Below the pieces are notes generated by a model. It did not search any database. It was not told the DNA's origin and was given only the letters and a program-made list of their open reading frames with translations. Position numbers and translations under genes: made by a program. A DNA stretch of 64,000 bases, from positions 62,001-126,000 of the forward strand of contig NHNW01000049.1 of NCBI GenBank assembly GCA_002786025.1, written 5' to 3'. Origin of the DNA: Zasmidium citrigriseum. Its lineage: Eukaryota > Ascomycota > Dothideomycetes > Mycosphaerellales > Mycosphaerellaceae. Below, in pieces: positions 22,342 to 34,390 of the stretch; position 1 is the stretch's first letter, and each line of letters begins with the position of its first letter.

Positions 22342-23628
22342 TATGGTTTGAGTGATGGGTTCGTTGAACGAAGGTGTGATAACGAGAACGAAATAGGAAA
22401 GAGATAAGAGAGATGTAGAACTGGCGTGCTGCTTGTTTGTTGTTTGTGATGGGTCAAAGAAGGGACATGGTGTAGGATATATCGTTCTTATAGATGTCTC
22501 CTGTGCCGCACGAGCCTTTGTTGGTCGTCGAGCACGTGCAGTAGCGCTCGTACGGAGACAATGACCGTACCTGGTCTCTGCCCTCCTTGGTTGGGCGGTT
22601 AGACTTGCGGCTGAGCTCCCGCCCAGACATGCTGCGGTGCAGGAAGTCTTGGAGAGAGGCATTGCACCAGCCATCGAAACAGCGCATGCAAGCCACACGT
22701 GCGTAACTGTATTGTTCCGTCTTATTCGTAGAATCCCGACCATGTGCACTGTGTCTCTAGACCGCGACCCCTTGACACGTCACTTGTGGTATGGCCATCC
22801 GTGACGGACGGTGAGAGAGCCACCAACAGCCAAGTCAACGGAAAGGGCACGTCCCGTACAGCTTGACAGGACATAGGGCGATGTCAAGATTCACCAGCCG
22901 CAGCCACTAAGCACTTTCCCCAGCGTAGTAGGTGAGGTCGGATTTAGCAGCTCCATGTGGCATCTCGGGAGCAGCCGACTCCATGTTCGACCACATGGAA
23001 AGCTTAATCTGGGAGGGTCTCCATCGTCTCGCAAAAGTCCGAGCCAGTCGGTGCGATTCAGGGCTGAGGTCCAAGAGTAGGATCACTGACCGTACTAAAG
23101 AAGCATGTCGTTGGATGTCTGCCATGACAATGTGGGCCGCTATCGAGCCGAAGTAAACCGTGAGACCGTGGATGCGGGCATGAATAGCTGCAAGAAGTAT
23201 CGACCCTTCGAGTCGCTTGGTCGACAGAAGCCCGATCGCATTCCGCTGGCACTGGCATTCCCTGAACAATTCTCGACACTGAGGGTTTCCCGAGCGATCA
23301 CTATTGAAGAGGCTGCCAAAACATCTGACAAAGCCGGGCTGTAAATAGTGTGCTGACCAGTCGTGCAAGAACGATACATGGAGTGCGATCTGTGCGCCTT
23401 AGCGTCAGGACGGCCCTCGTCGTACAGTTTCGCCTTTCACTACCCTAATAGGGTGAATCTTGGCTGGGATGATCTGGATTGCACAGGGCCATTACCAGCT
23501 GCTGATGGATGTCGCGCCTGCAAATAGTCATGATCAATGCAAAGCACAATGCTTGGAATAGCTTGTTGGCATTCAAATCTCCGATAGATGCATATTCTGG
23601 AGTGATCTTCTGCAGATACTGCATTCCC
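22342..23628. other. Large intergenic gap
   Basis: About 1.3 kb. A minus-strand open frame of ~150 codons (22907..23368) lacks an ATG start and family motifs. I see no supported gene, repeat or RNA. Confidence 0.45.
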
Positions 23629-24375
23629 TCACTTCGCATCGTCGACGTCCATGCCATCGCTCTCGACCACAATTGGAGCCGGATCGTTCTGAGGATGATT
23701 CGTCCGCTGAGGATAGTAGCCGTCGGTAGCCGCACTTGCGTTGCTGACCTCTGGCGAACTCCTGAGAAGATCTTCGAATGGAATGCCGGCTTCTCTCGGG
23801 CCTCGAACTCTTCGTCGCAGTCTACGCTGACTTGAACCAAGGTCGTGGTCATCGAGAGCGTCAGAATCGGTCACCTCGGGCTCACTCTTGACGCTCTGAC
23901 TGTGCGTACGTTTGAAGATTCGCGTGCCGGCGCGCTTCTCGATGTGCCTCTGGCGACGACGTTGTTCAAAGTCGACTTCCTGATCATCACCACATCGCAA
24001 TCGAGACAGTCTGCGAGTGAGATGCAGGGCGTCATTTTCACTGACATCGGTAGCATCCCGGTCCTCGCCGCTGTCACTGCTACTCATCTCCTCAAGCTCG
24101 CCTGGATACACAACATCGATATCTGTCATGTAGCCAATGTCGCCCTCAGCGAGTTCTTCTACTTTGATATCGTCGGTCGCGGCTCGCTTAGCAGCCTTCT
24201 TTGCCGGGCTGCTCGTCTCGGTGGGGTGTATCGATCCAATGGTTGATGCGGGTGAGTCACTGCGCTCGAGCCTGCGTTTCGTAGCCCGGCCTGGCGTATA
24301 AGGCGGAGTGTGTGGATGATTTGATAGGCTCGCTTCGGAGGTGAAGCCCGATGTGGAGTAAAGAGTCTCCATCAT
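23629..24375 (-). CDS. Acidic, disordered protein with basic patches, probably nuclear
   Basis: A 248-aa single-exon frame beginning MMETLYSTSGFTSEA. The composition is Ser/Asp/Glu/Arg-rich and low in hydrophobics. There are proline-rich SP/TP sites near the N-terminus, nuclear-localisation-like stretches (TKRRLER, AKKAAKRA, RRRQRHIEKRAG, RRLRRRVRG) and acidic runs around EELEEMSSSDSGEDRD. No fold is evident. A chromatin- or RNA-associated role is a guess from composition only. The 5' start is well placed, with two tandem ATGs, and the frame closes at VDDAK. Function unknown. Confidence 0.6.
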   Translation of the reverse strand: MMETLYSTSGFTSEASLSNHPHTPPYTPGRATKRRLERSDSPASTIGSIHPTETSSPAKKAAKRAATDDIKVEELAEGDIGYMTDIDVVYPGELEEMSSSDSGEDRDATDVSENDALHLTRRLSRLRCGDDQEVDFEQRRRQRHIEKRAGTRIFKRTHSQSVKSEPEVTDSDALDDHDLGSSQRRLRRRVRGPREAGIPFEDLLRSSPEVSNASAATDGYYPQRTNHPQNDPAPIVVESDGMDVDDAK

Positions 24376-25628
24376 CGTGTTGGAGTTGTTGTAGGTGAAT
24401 GAGTTGCGATGTTTCTTTTACTCTGTTCAACGCTGGTCCAATGCGACGTCGCAACCTAGGTATGGACGATGATGCCTCTTGACAATGAAGTTTCTTGCTC
24501 GCAATCCACACAGTAGCATCTTCGGGAGTTGGACGGGTTGGGTGGTCAGGTGTTGGTCACCGCGTGTCGTCTTATCTGAGCAAGCTCTCGGAGGTTTGGC
24601 GGGGGAGGGACTGGAGTGGTGGACTGGAATGAGGCGGGCAGCGTTTGCAGGCAGGAAGCACTTGGATGTTGGCGGTATTTCAGCAGGCCGACGGCTCTCC
24701 TTGCTTGGGCAGACAGGCAGGAGAGTAGGTGGGAGGCCGACGTGGACGGGGAGCACCCTGCAGCGCGCAGGCGAGCGGGCGGTACTTAGGCAGCGCTGCG
24801 CTGTCAGTGGCAATAGTGATGCTCAGCCTATGCACAAGGCGGCGATTGGCGGTTCGCTTCGAGGCAGACTGCGTGGACGAACGCAGTCGAATGGGTGGAA
24901 ATGGGAGATGTGAGAAGTATCTGCTCAGTCGTCTGGCTCGTGAAATTCATGTGCAACTGCAGCACGACGGAGAACTTCGGCCAGCACTCGGCTACCTGCC
25001 TGCTGAGCGCATCGCCATCCATTGCCGGCCGCAGCTCTCGCATCCGGAGGCCTCGTCGCGGCGTCTGTCATGGTCGTCAAGCCGTGTCACTGACACGACA
25101 GACGCGGTACGTGTAAGATGCTTGGAGTGTCGCAGATGCGAGTGACGTTGCTCGACCCTGGATGTGCCAATTGTGCCTAGGTCGCTGAGAGGCCATCGCG
25201 GTGAAGTGCACGTGATTGGGATGTTCAATGAAGAAAGTCGTGGTGTCGAAGATCGTAAAAAGATGAGAACTGCGGATGATCAAGTGTTCCATTCGGCATA
25301 TGCGAGTTTGAGAGTGTTGTAATTTTTAACGAGGATGTAAATAAATTGATTGAAGCTTGTGATTGAAGATGTTGTTGGTGGACAGGCAAGCACGACTAAT
25401 GGCAGACAGCCCCCTGGCTTGGCATTCATGGAATCTGGAGATGCTCCCAAAAGTAGCAGCATTGAACAGCTGTACCTCAATACAACCACGCAATCAACAC
25501 CACGCCTGCATACGAAACCACCTCGATCCGCCCATTCTCTCAACCGCTTCTTAAACGAACATCCGCGACTGGAATTCGGGGGTCACCAGCACATGCCCGG
25601 AGCTGAGGCTCCCTCTCCATAGCCCGCC
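24376..25628. other. Divergent intergenic region upstream of alpha-COP
   Basis: About 1.25 kb, G/C-rich in 24540-24800. Long overlapping frames occur on the plus strand but look like chance frames. It holds the promoters of the disordered protein and of alpha-COP. Nothing else is supported. Confidence 0.5.
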
Positions 25629-28600
25629 ATGACTTCGCACCCCTCGATGCTCACCAAGTTCGAGTCCAAATCCTCGCGCGCAAAGGGCATCGCCTTCCAC
25701 CCCAAGCGACCATGGATCCTCGTCTCGCTACACTCCTCCACCATCCAGCTGTGGGACTACCGCATGGGCACCCTCATAGACCGCTTCGAGGAGCATGATG
25801 GCCCCGTCCGAGGCATTGACTTCCACAAGACCCAGCCCCTGTTTGTGTCTGGCGGTGACGACTATAAGATTAAGGTCTGGTCATATCAGACGAGGCGCTG
25901 TCTCTTCACCTTGAACGGCCATCTGGACTATGTCCGGACCGTCTTCTTCCACCACGAGCTGCCCTGGATCATTTCCAGCTCAGACGACCAGACAATCCGC
26001 ATCTGGAACTGGCAGAACCGGTCGCTGAGTATGCCAGAGCAAGAGAGGCAATGCAATATTAGTACTGACCTATTTCGCAGTCTGCACAATGACCGGACAC
26101 AACCACTACACCATGTGCGCCCAATTCCACCCCAAGGAGGACCTCGTTGTTTCGGCTTCGCTGGATCAGTCAGTAAGAGTTTGGGATATCTCAGGGTTGC
26201 GCAAGAAGCACTCCGCACCAACTTCGATGTCTTTCGAGGACCAAATATCGCGGGCGAATCAAAATCAGGCAGACATGTTTGGTAATACGGATGCGGTGGT
26301 GAAATTCGTGCTAGAAGGACATGATCGCGGCGTCAACTGGGTTGCATTCCACCCAACTCTGCCATTGATTGTCTCAGCTGGCGACGACAGACTGGTCAAG
26401 CTTTGGCGGATGAGCGAAACCAAGGCATGGGAAGTGGACACATGCAGAGGGCACTTCCAGAATGCATCTGCCTGTCTGTTCCATCCCCACCAGGACCTCA
26501 TACTATCCGTCGGCGAGGACAAGACTATTCGAGTTTGGGACCTTAACCGGAGAACATCGGTCCAGTCCTTCAAGCGGGAGAATGATCGATTCTGGGTGAT
26601 TGCAGCCCACCCTGAGATCAACCTCTTTGCGGCAGGCCACGACAACGGGGTTATGGTCTTCAAGCTTGAGCGCGAGCGGCCTGCATCTGCTGTCCACCAG
26701 AGCAACCTCTTCTTCATCACCAAGGAGAAGCACGTCCGATCTTACGATTTCACGAAGAACGTCGAGAGCCCATCCATGCTCTCACTGAAGAAGCTTGGCA
26801 ATCCATGGATCCCACCCCGGACTCTCTCATACAACCCTGCCGAGCGATCCATTCTCGTAACGACACCTGCCGAAGCTGGTACTTACGAAATGATGAGCCT
26901 GCCTCGAGACGCATCCGGCGCAGTTGAGCCAACCAGCACGCACCGCGGTACGGGCTCTGCTGCAGTCTTCGTAGCCCGCAATCGCTTCGCCGTCTTCAAC
27001 GCCCAGAACCAGCAAATCGATATCAAAGACCTCCAGAACTCCACGACCAAGACGATCAAGCCGCCGGCCGGCACTACTGATATGGTGTTTGGTGGCACCG
27101 GGTGCCTGCTCTTGATCACGCCTACCCATGTCTACTTGTACGATATTCAGCAGAAGAAGCAGCTTGCGGAGCTGGCAGTCGCTGGTGTCAAGTACGTCGT
27201 TTGGTCTTCCGACGGTCTACACGCCGCGCTCTTGAGCAAGCACAATGTCACCATCGTCAACAAGTCCCTCGACCAGATCAGCACACTTCATGAGACTATT
27301 CGTATCAAGAGTGCATGCTGGGACGATGCTGGTGTCTTGCTCTACTCGACCTTGAACCACATCAAGTATGCGCTCATGAACGGCGACAACGGCATTGTCC
27401 GCACTCTTGAGCACGTCGTATACCTCGTCCGCGTCAAGGGCCGGAGCGTTTACTGCCTCGACCGAGCCGCAAAACCCAAGATTCTCACCATCGATCCGAC
27501 CGAATACCGATTCAAGCTGGCCCTGGTCAAGAGACACTACGACGAGATGCTCAACATCATCAAGACCTCGAGCTTGGTTGGCCAAAGCATCATCTCGTAC
27601 CTGCAGAAGAAGGGCTATCCTGAGATCGCGCTACAATTCGTCCAAGATCCTCAGACCCGGTTCGAGCTTGCGATCGAATGTGGAAATCTCGATGTGGCAG
27701 TTGAGATGGCCAAGCAGCTTGATCGACCGCAGCTCTGGCAACGATTGAGTACCGAGGCCCTTGCTCATGGAAACCACCAGGTCGTTGAAATGACTTACCA
27801 AAAGCTGCGCAACTTCGACAAGCTTTCATTCTTGTACCTCAGCACTGGCGACCAAGGCAAGCTCAACCGCATGGCCAAGATCGCAGAGCACCGTGGCGAC
27901 ATGACCAGCCGATTCCAGAATTCTATCTACCTTGGAGATGTACAAGGCCGGATAGAGATGCTCAAGGAGGTTGACCAGTATCCTCTTGCATATCTCACTG
28001 CAAAATCTCACGGACTTGACGACGAGTGCCAGGCGATCCTCGAAGCCAGCGGTCTGACTGAAGAAGAGATCACCCTTCCGACAGTCGGAAAGCCAGTATC
28101 TCCTCCCAAGGCTGTTGCACCCACCTTCAAGGCCAACTGGCCTGTGAAGTCAAGCGGCGCAAGTTCATTCGAGAAAGCTCTCATGGCTGACGGTGATGAA
28201 GCTGTGGCTGATACCAACGGCTTTGCGGAAGAGGATCTTCTCGTCGAGGAGGAGGCAGCACCCGAGGCTCTGGATGACGGCGAGGACGATGACGCTGCAG
28301 CCGGCTGGGACATGGGCGACGACGCCGTTCCCGAAGTGGAGGACGACTTTGTCAATGTTGAGAGCGCGGAAGCTGGTGCTGGCGGCAGTGAAGCGGATCT
28401 CTGGGCACGAAACTCACCGCTTGCTGCCGACCACGCAGCAGCAGGCAGCTTCGACACAGCCATGAACTTGCTCAACCGACAAGTTGGTGCTGTCAACTTC
28501 AAGCCCCTTGAGGACCGATTCATGGAGATTTACCAAGCGACCCGAACATACCTGCCCGCGAACAGCGGCATGCCGCCTCTGGTCAACTATGTCCGGAGAA

Positions 28601-29389
28601 CACTCAACGAGACCGATTCGCGAAAAGTTCTACCTCTGATCCCACGCGATCTCGAATCTGTCTTGGCCACTGAGATGACCGCCGGCAAGAACGCGATGAA
28701 GGCCAACAAGCTCGAAGACGGAATTGTTGCCTTCAGAAAAGCCATCCACTTGCTCATGGTCAACGCCGTATCATCTCCCAGCCAAGTCCACGAGGCTCAA
28801 GCTGCGATCCGACAAGCCGCACAGTACATCCTCGCCATGTCGATCGAGCTTGAGCGAAGGAAGATGGTTGGCGGTGCAACAGATCTGAGCTCATACTCCG
28901 ACGATGTCAAGAAGCGAGCGCTTGAGCTCTCTGCCTACTTCACCGTACCCGACATGGAGCCTCAACACCAGACGCTTGCACTCTTCTCGGCCATGAACTT
29001 TGCCAACAAGAACAAGCAGATGGGCAGCGTGCTGAACTTTGCAAATGCGCTGATTGAGCGCGGCACCAATGCCAAGTTCAAGGAGACTGTAAGTCCTGAC
29101 ATTTCCCACACAACCCATCTCTCACCTACTGATATGTCTTTCCCAGGCCCGCAAAATGAAGGCCGTCGCCGAACGCTCCCCAACCGACGCCATCGAAATC
29201 GAATTCGACACGTTCGGCGAGTTCGACATCTGCGGCGCTTCATACACGCCCATCTACGCCGGCGAAGCCAGCGTCGCCGATCCTTTGACTGGTATCAAGT
29301 ATCACACCAAGTATAAGGGTACTGTGTGCAAGATCACTGAGGTGACGGCTATTGGGGCGCCGGCGAGTGGGCTGCGGTTGACAGTTTAA
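25629..29389 (+). CDS. COP1: Coatomer subunit alpha (alpha-COP)
   Basis: The large scaffold subunit of the COPI coat, which packages retrograde Golgi-to-ER and intra-Golgi vesicles and reads KKXX cargo signals. Exons 25629..26028, 26081..29088 and 29147..29389 give 1216 aa, the usual length. Splice junctions restore [14 protein letters not shown] and KFKET-ARKMKAV. The N-terminal WD40 propeller has about six GH..WD-type repeats (~1-310, for example [37 protein letters not shown]). A second propeller and an alpha-solenoid follow (~320-810), then an acidic linker (~865-900). The C-terminal COPI domain binding epsilon-COP ends [24 protein letters not shown]. It is an essential single-copy housekeeping gene, here apparently intact. 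Confidence 0.97.
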
Positions 29390-30245
29390 GGTGGTAATGA
29401 TAGATGGGTATGATAGAGTAGGCGCAAAGAGACTCAGCGTTCTGGAAGCCAAAAGCATGGCATTGCAGGTAGGGGTTTACGGATGATGGAGCGTTGGTAG
29501 AAAGTTGAGATGGAATTGTTTACAGTACTATTGAACCTGAATTGTGCGACCCCTTTGTCACATGCCATGTGCCGACTTGACTGCTAACCTGGCAGAACCT
29601 CCCGAATGCCCTACTCTCCCCCAGGCTCCTCCCCGTCTCAACACGCCGTGACAGCCGTTCGTGACAAAGGATCGCCTGTCTTCTCTTTGCCTTGAAACAA
29701 ACGACATTGACGAGTGCGATGTCGGAAAGGAAAATGTCATCACTATCCCTGTGTGCTACGTTACTCGCCTCAGGGATGATGATGACAACTCCCATCCCAG
29801 ATTAACAAGCTTTTGCTTTGCGAGATGGGGTTTGCCTTGGCTATTGTGAAACAGAGTGAGACGAGGGAATTTGTGTTTGATGAGAGATGTATTGTAATCA
29901 CGGAGATTAGGCACCGAATTGATGGGAGGACAATTGTCCCGCTTCTTCGTATGGCGCAGGGGCGAGTGTGTTTTCCACGATGTGGTAGTACATAGATAGA
30001 ATGGCTAGATAATGAATGCCTGCTGGTGGGTATCGTACAGTAAAATCCGCTCGCTCACAATGGTCTCCGTCGTGCTGCATGTTCCAAAGTCCAAAAGAAA
30101 TCCAAAAGGAGATGAAATAGTAGCAACGTCCAGGGAGACGGTCAGACATCCACCTTCTCAATCCAACGCCGGACTCCATCGCTTTCAAACCCCAATATAA
30201 AGCTCCAAAGAAATCGTGTGCTGTGTGTTTTAGATCATCCCATCA
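29390..30245. other. Convergent intergenic region
   Basis: About 850 bp between the 3' ends of alpha-COP and the FlbE-like gene. Short frames only. Probably untranslated tails; nothing else is recognised. Confidence 0.5.
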
Positions 30246-31915
30246 TCACCGCATCGCATCGAAAGCATTCTCAATGTTATTCGCAATCAAATCAAATTGA
30301 CTCAGCTGCTGTCCGAAGACCGGCTGTTTCTGCTGGATTTGATCTTGCTCCTCGCGGTACTTATTCGGATCGTGGTAGCCATCTCCATTCGTAGGCTTGT
30401 AGACCGCCGGATTGGTATTTTCAGCGACTGAGCTGGCATCTAGTATTTGGGAAGAGTTGCCATTCGATGCTGGAATCATGACCAATGAGGCGCGTGAGCG
30501 GCGGTAGCTTTGAACAGGGGCTGCGGTGGCGGGGGCGATGGAGATGACTTCTTCGAAATCTGGTTCTTCTTCTTGTTTGGCGGGCGGGAGGACAGATGGA
30601 GGTGGCGATGGTGTTGGTCTTGTTTGGAGGGATAGTCTTTTCGCAAATCGCTGGGCCTGGGAGAGGGGTTGCTGAGCGCCTGGTGCTTGCTGCTGGGGTA
30701 GGGAGTTTGTATGTATGTGTCCGTTAACGATGCCGTTTCCGTTCCTGGACTGAGGTTTGGCAACGCCATTGACGATGCCGTTGCTATTGATACTGCGTGT
30801 AGCTGGGCTGGAATTTCTAATGCGATCTAGGGGTCCCAATGCTCGACGGACTTCCACCGGGCTGACGCCTCGAGAATTGGAGCCGACGTTGGAGTCTCGT
30901 CGCATGGGCGATATTGATACTTCTGTGTTCGGGGTAGAAGCATGCTCTCTGACCGGTGACACGGATCCGTTTACGCTTTGTGGTCCTCCGGCTCGCGTTG
31001 GCGGTGTGGTGGAGAGCTCTGGGGTTATAGAGACGGGCGTTCCGTTGGTATGATTACTAGCAACTCCGTTACCGTTGGACATGACTCTCAATGGCTGTGA
31101 TTGTCAAGCTGTACCTCGGGGTAATTGGGGTGGTTTGAAGTCCACCGCCGATTGTGGGAGCGATGGGACTTGGCCGGGAGATGAAGGAGAGCGGCTCTCG
31201 GTTGAATCTGTGCCTCCTCGACTGGGAAATGTTAGCAGGTGATGAAGTGCAAGGACTTCCAAACTCACCTCTTGCGGCGGCCCAGACGAGCGCCTCCAAA
31301 CAGCTTCTTGAAACGGCCCTCCGTAGGCGAGGAGACTTTCTTCTGTGACATGTTCAGCATATCATTCACGATGCTTTCTCGAACCACACCCACCTCAAGA
31401 CTCTGCTTGTTGCTGTAGTACGCGCTGTCCGTCTCGCTCTCTCTTCTCACACCGTTGTGATTGTGTCCACCCTCGCGCAGGAGATTCATTGTGGGCGGTG
31501 CCCAACGCTCCTCATCCCCGCAAACAACAACATACCATCCGCACTTCTCTTCTGGCGCAAGCTTGTCCCGCAGCTCCATCATCGCAGCCCACTGCTCGTT
31601 GCCAACACCCTGACCCCTCACCTCGTCAATGTCCACACCCAGCTTGACCTCATGAACGATGTCTGCAACGTAGGCAAACGGTTGACTCGTGGCATCGGCG
31701 GATTCGTCGTTTGGATCGTACTGCTCGACGAATCGTAGCTTGGTCAAATGTTCCATTGCTTCTGGGTAGAGTTCGTTGAAGTTCTTGAGCATGGCCATGG
31801 TGGTATTGGGCGCGACCAGCCATTCTGCCGCCGCATCGTCGAGGTTCTGGAGGATGATATGGATTCGAATCAACGGGCGTGGCCAGCGGAAGCCATGCAG
31901 CAGGTACACAGGCAT
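30246..31915 (-). CDS. FlbE-like fungal developmental protein
   Basis: The N-terminal ~190 residues begin MPVYLLHGFRWPRPLIRIH and contain a conserved block (NLDDAAAEWLVAP, LGVDIDEVRGQGVGNEQW, GWYVVVCGDEERWAPP). I associate this block with FlbE, an upstream activator of conidiation in Aspergillus that acts with FlbB at the hyphal tip. The remaining ~330 residues are low-complexity Ser/Pro/Asn/Gln-rich sequence. Model: exon 1 31269..31915, intron 31222..31268 (47 bp, GTGAGT), exon 2 31146..31221, exon 3 30246..31094 (523 aa). The second intron (31095..31145) has a weak donor, GTGGAC, and was chosen because it keeps the frame. Another donor is possible. Frame upstream of 31915 is open but has no conservation-like content. 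Confidence 0.72.
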
Positions 31916-32878
31916 TGTGATCGATCGCGAGGATGTACGAGTGATGTGTTGTTGTCTTGGCGATTGAGGCCGTTGTAGATTGGGAACGGTTCGGATTGCG
32001 CGTTGTTCAGAGGTTTGTGGAAAGGTGCAGTACGGTGGAGGGGTGCAGGTGGTGGTCAATGGCGGTGGGCTTGGCTGGGTCGGGTCGCGGAAGAGCGCAT
32101 CCAGGACCAGCGTCGCAGGTTGGCGAGTGTCAGACGGCACATGAAACCGCAGGTCGGAGGGGAGGGATGGATTGATTTAAGACGACTCGCGCAATCTGCT
32201 GTGGTGAACGCGCAGCGAAGGTTGGACAACGGTACACTCCACCTCTGCGCTTGCCCGAATCGTGTGCAGCGTCGTGCGGCGGATGCAGGCGGCTGCCGAC
32301 TCTTTGACCGGCCTTAATAAAGTCGCGACGGGCATTTGATTCAGGTTGAATCGGACGTCGGGGAGGCGTCTCGTCGATAGCGTCGAAGGGATCCTCTATC
32401 GTCAGCGGGTGTGCTAGCAAGGCGACAAGTGACGGGCATGGATCAATGCTCCAACGCTCCGCAAAAGGCTGCGTCTAGCGCGTCGATATCTTGGTTGCGC
32501 TTCGGTTTGGCTGCCGACAAATGCTCCGGTGACACCCTCGTCCAGGATGGCGCCGTGTTTGCTGGCGACGCCGAGAGGGATGGCCTGCTCGGCTGACTCT
32601 ACTGCTGGTAGTGTCGGACAAGACGGCGGCAACGAGTGCAATTGGAGGAAGTGTGCAAGCGAGGAGCGACGTCTCCTGCAGTCGAATGTATTGTATGTCG
32701 CCTATAATAATGCCCGCGCTAACTACGATCGGCGCAGGGGGAGCAACAGTCTTTAGCTTTCCGCACGTGCTGAGGACTTCTCAACTTGCCCGTCGAACTC
32801 TACACCCTCCACCACCTGCAGATCGCATGAACGTCGTGCGGCAGGTTTGAGCGAGTAATCATATTGAGCACCGCCAAC
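31916..32878. other. Divergent intergenic region, FlbE-like / Cir_N gene
   Basis: About 960 bp. A minus-strand frame around 32130-32420 has protein-like composition but no ATG start or known motif. Otherwise nothing. Confidence 0.45.
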
Positions 32879-33907
32879 ATGGTGCTGCATTTGCTGGGCA
32901 AGAAGAGCTGGAATGTCTACAACAACGATAACATCGAGAGGGTACGGCGCGACGAGGCAGAAGCAAAGGCTCGGGAGGAGGCAGAGGAGCAGCGCCAGCA
33001 GGAAGAAGATGCTCAGAGACGCATGGCCATTCTGAGGGGCGAGGAGCCTGCGCCGTTGAAGCCTGCCGCTGAGCCTGAAGATTCGCAGAATTGGAGATCG
33101 AAGAGAGACGACGATACGTACGACCGACGAGATCGCAAGCGCAGGCGCATCAGAGGGGAGGACGACACCGATCGCGACATCAGGTATGCCAGGCAAGATA
33201 CTCAGTCTGGTGAGAAAGCCGAAAGAGCACTCTTGAAGAAGGACGAGAAAGAAGCACCCATCGAAGACCACGCAGGCCACATCCAACTATTCCCTGCGCC
33301 TGACGAAAAGAGCATACGCAAAGCCGAGAAGAATGCCGAGGTCGAAGCGGAAAAGGAGAAGAAACGCAAGCGGGAAGACGACAAGATCACAATGCGCTTC
33401 AGCAATGCCGCCGGATACCAGAACGGTGGGCAGAAGCCATGGTATGCCTCCAGCAGAGATACTGAGACGAAGGATGTTGCTCTTGCGGACGCGCCAGGTA
33501 AGGATGTTTGGGGGAATGAGGATCCCCTAAGGAGAGAGCGAGAGAAGAATAGGATGTCTGCGAATGATCCTTTTGCTGCTATGCAGATGGCTCAAAGGCA
33601 GTTGAAGAAGAGTGAGAAAGACAAGGAGGCCTGGCAGGAGGAGAAGAGGAGGGAGCTTGAGGATCTGAAGAAGCAGCAGAGAAGGGAACGGCGAAGGAGA
33701 GGTGAGGATGAAGACAGCCTGGATGGATTCAGCCTGGACGCCCCGGAGCGAACATGGCTTAGCGAGTATGACAGAGACAGGGACAGGAAGCATCGACACA
33801 GGCATCATCATCGACGACACCGGAGTCGAAGTCGAGATCGAAGTCGTGAGAGAGATCCGGAGAGAAAACACCGCCGTCACCGTCACGAGAATTCGCGCCG
33901 ACGTTGA
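32879..33907 (+). CDS. Cir_N-domain RS-like protein (LENG1 / splicing-associated type)
   Basis: A 342-aa single-exon protein. The start at 32879 places MVLHLLGKKSWNVYN first, followed by NIERVRRDEAEAKAREEAEEQ. This is the Cir_N domain shared by LENG1, CIR and CWC25-type factors (KKSWxxxN..N...V...E). The middle is a charged coiled coil with many K/R/E/D runs. There is a conserved-looking HIQLFPAPD segment (~138) and a FSNAAGYQNGGQKPWYAS segment (~180-200). The C-terminus (~290-342) is Arg/His/Asp/Ser-rich with RSRSRDRSRERD dipeptides like those of splicing proteins. A nuclear, pre-mRNA-processing role follows from the domain and RS tail but is not proven. Confidence 0.8.
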   Translation: MVLHLLGKKSWNVYNNDNIERVRRDEAEAKAREEAEEQRQQEEDAQRRMAILRGEEPAPLKPAAEPEDSQNWRSKRDDDTYDRRDRKRRRIRGEDDTDRDIRYARQDTQSGEKAERALLKKDEKEAPIEDHAGHIQLFPAPDEKSIRKAEKNAEVEAEKEKKRKREDDKITMRFSNAAGYQNGGQKPWYASSRDTETKDVALADAPGKDVWGNEDPLRREREKNRMSANDPFAAMQMAQRQLKKSEKDKEAWQEEKRRELEDLKKQQRRERRRRGEDEDSLDGFSLDAPERTWLSEYDRDRDRKHRHRHHHRRHRSRSRDRSRERDPERKHRRHRHENSRRR

Positions 33908-34390
33908 CTGGAGGCTGAACTTGACTAACGATCTGCTTCATGGACTACAACGAAGCTGAATGCAGCCGTAACTGCTTGTTCATGAGCAGTCAATGGGGAT
34001 TTGATATGAAGAACAGCCATCCCATCCGGCCTTCGACCTCGATACGAGCCCAAAGGAACCGATTCCGAGCTTCAATCAGCCGCAGAATGCCAATGCGATG
34101 CTGTAAGCAGCCTGAGTCTGAAGGTATGATTCACATGGCCATGCGCTGGACTTTCGCACGTAACCTCACCTGGGAAGCAACACTGCGGCATCGCCGAATA
34201 GAAGACGAGGAGTGCAACCCAGAAGGATCAGCGGGGCTATTCGCTCCGCTTCAGACCATGGACGGCGGAGTAGGGCAGTCGGTAGAGCCAGATATAAGAA
34301 GTAAGTCGACGACAGTTTCTGTTCCTCAATTTCAACTTTCAACTTGATCGTTCACTTTCAAGGTCGTTCTCATCTTACGAACAAGTCAAT
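33908..34390. other. Intergenic, promoter of the DUF2855 gene
   Basis: About 480 bp. One unremarkable open frame of ~135 codons; nothing recognised. Confidence 0.5.

Noticed and set aside
22907..23368. A 153-codon minus-strand open frame.
   Set aside because: Starts only at a non-ATG codon, no motif, no splice-linked exons; likely chance.
32130..32420. A minus-strand frame with protein-like content (IEDPFDAIDETPPRRP).
   Set aside because: No ATG start and no supporting upstream exon that I could join; kept as a possibility only.
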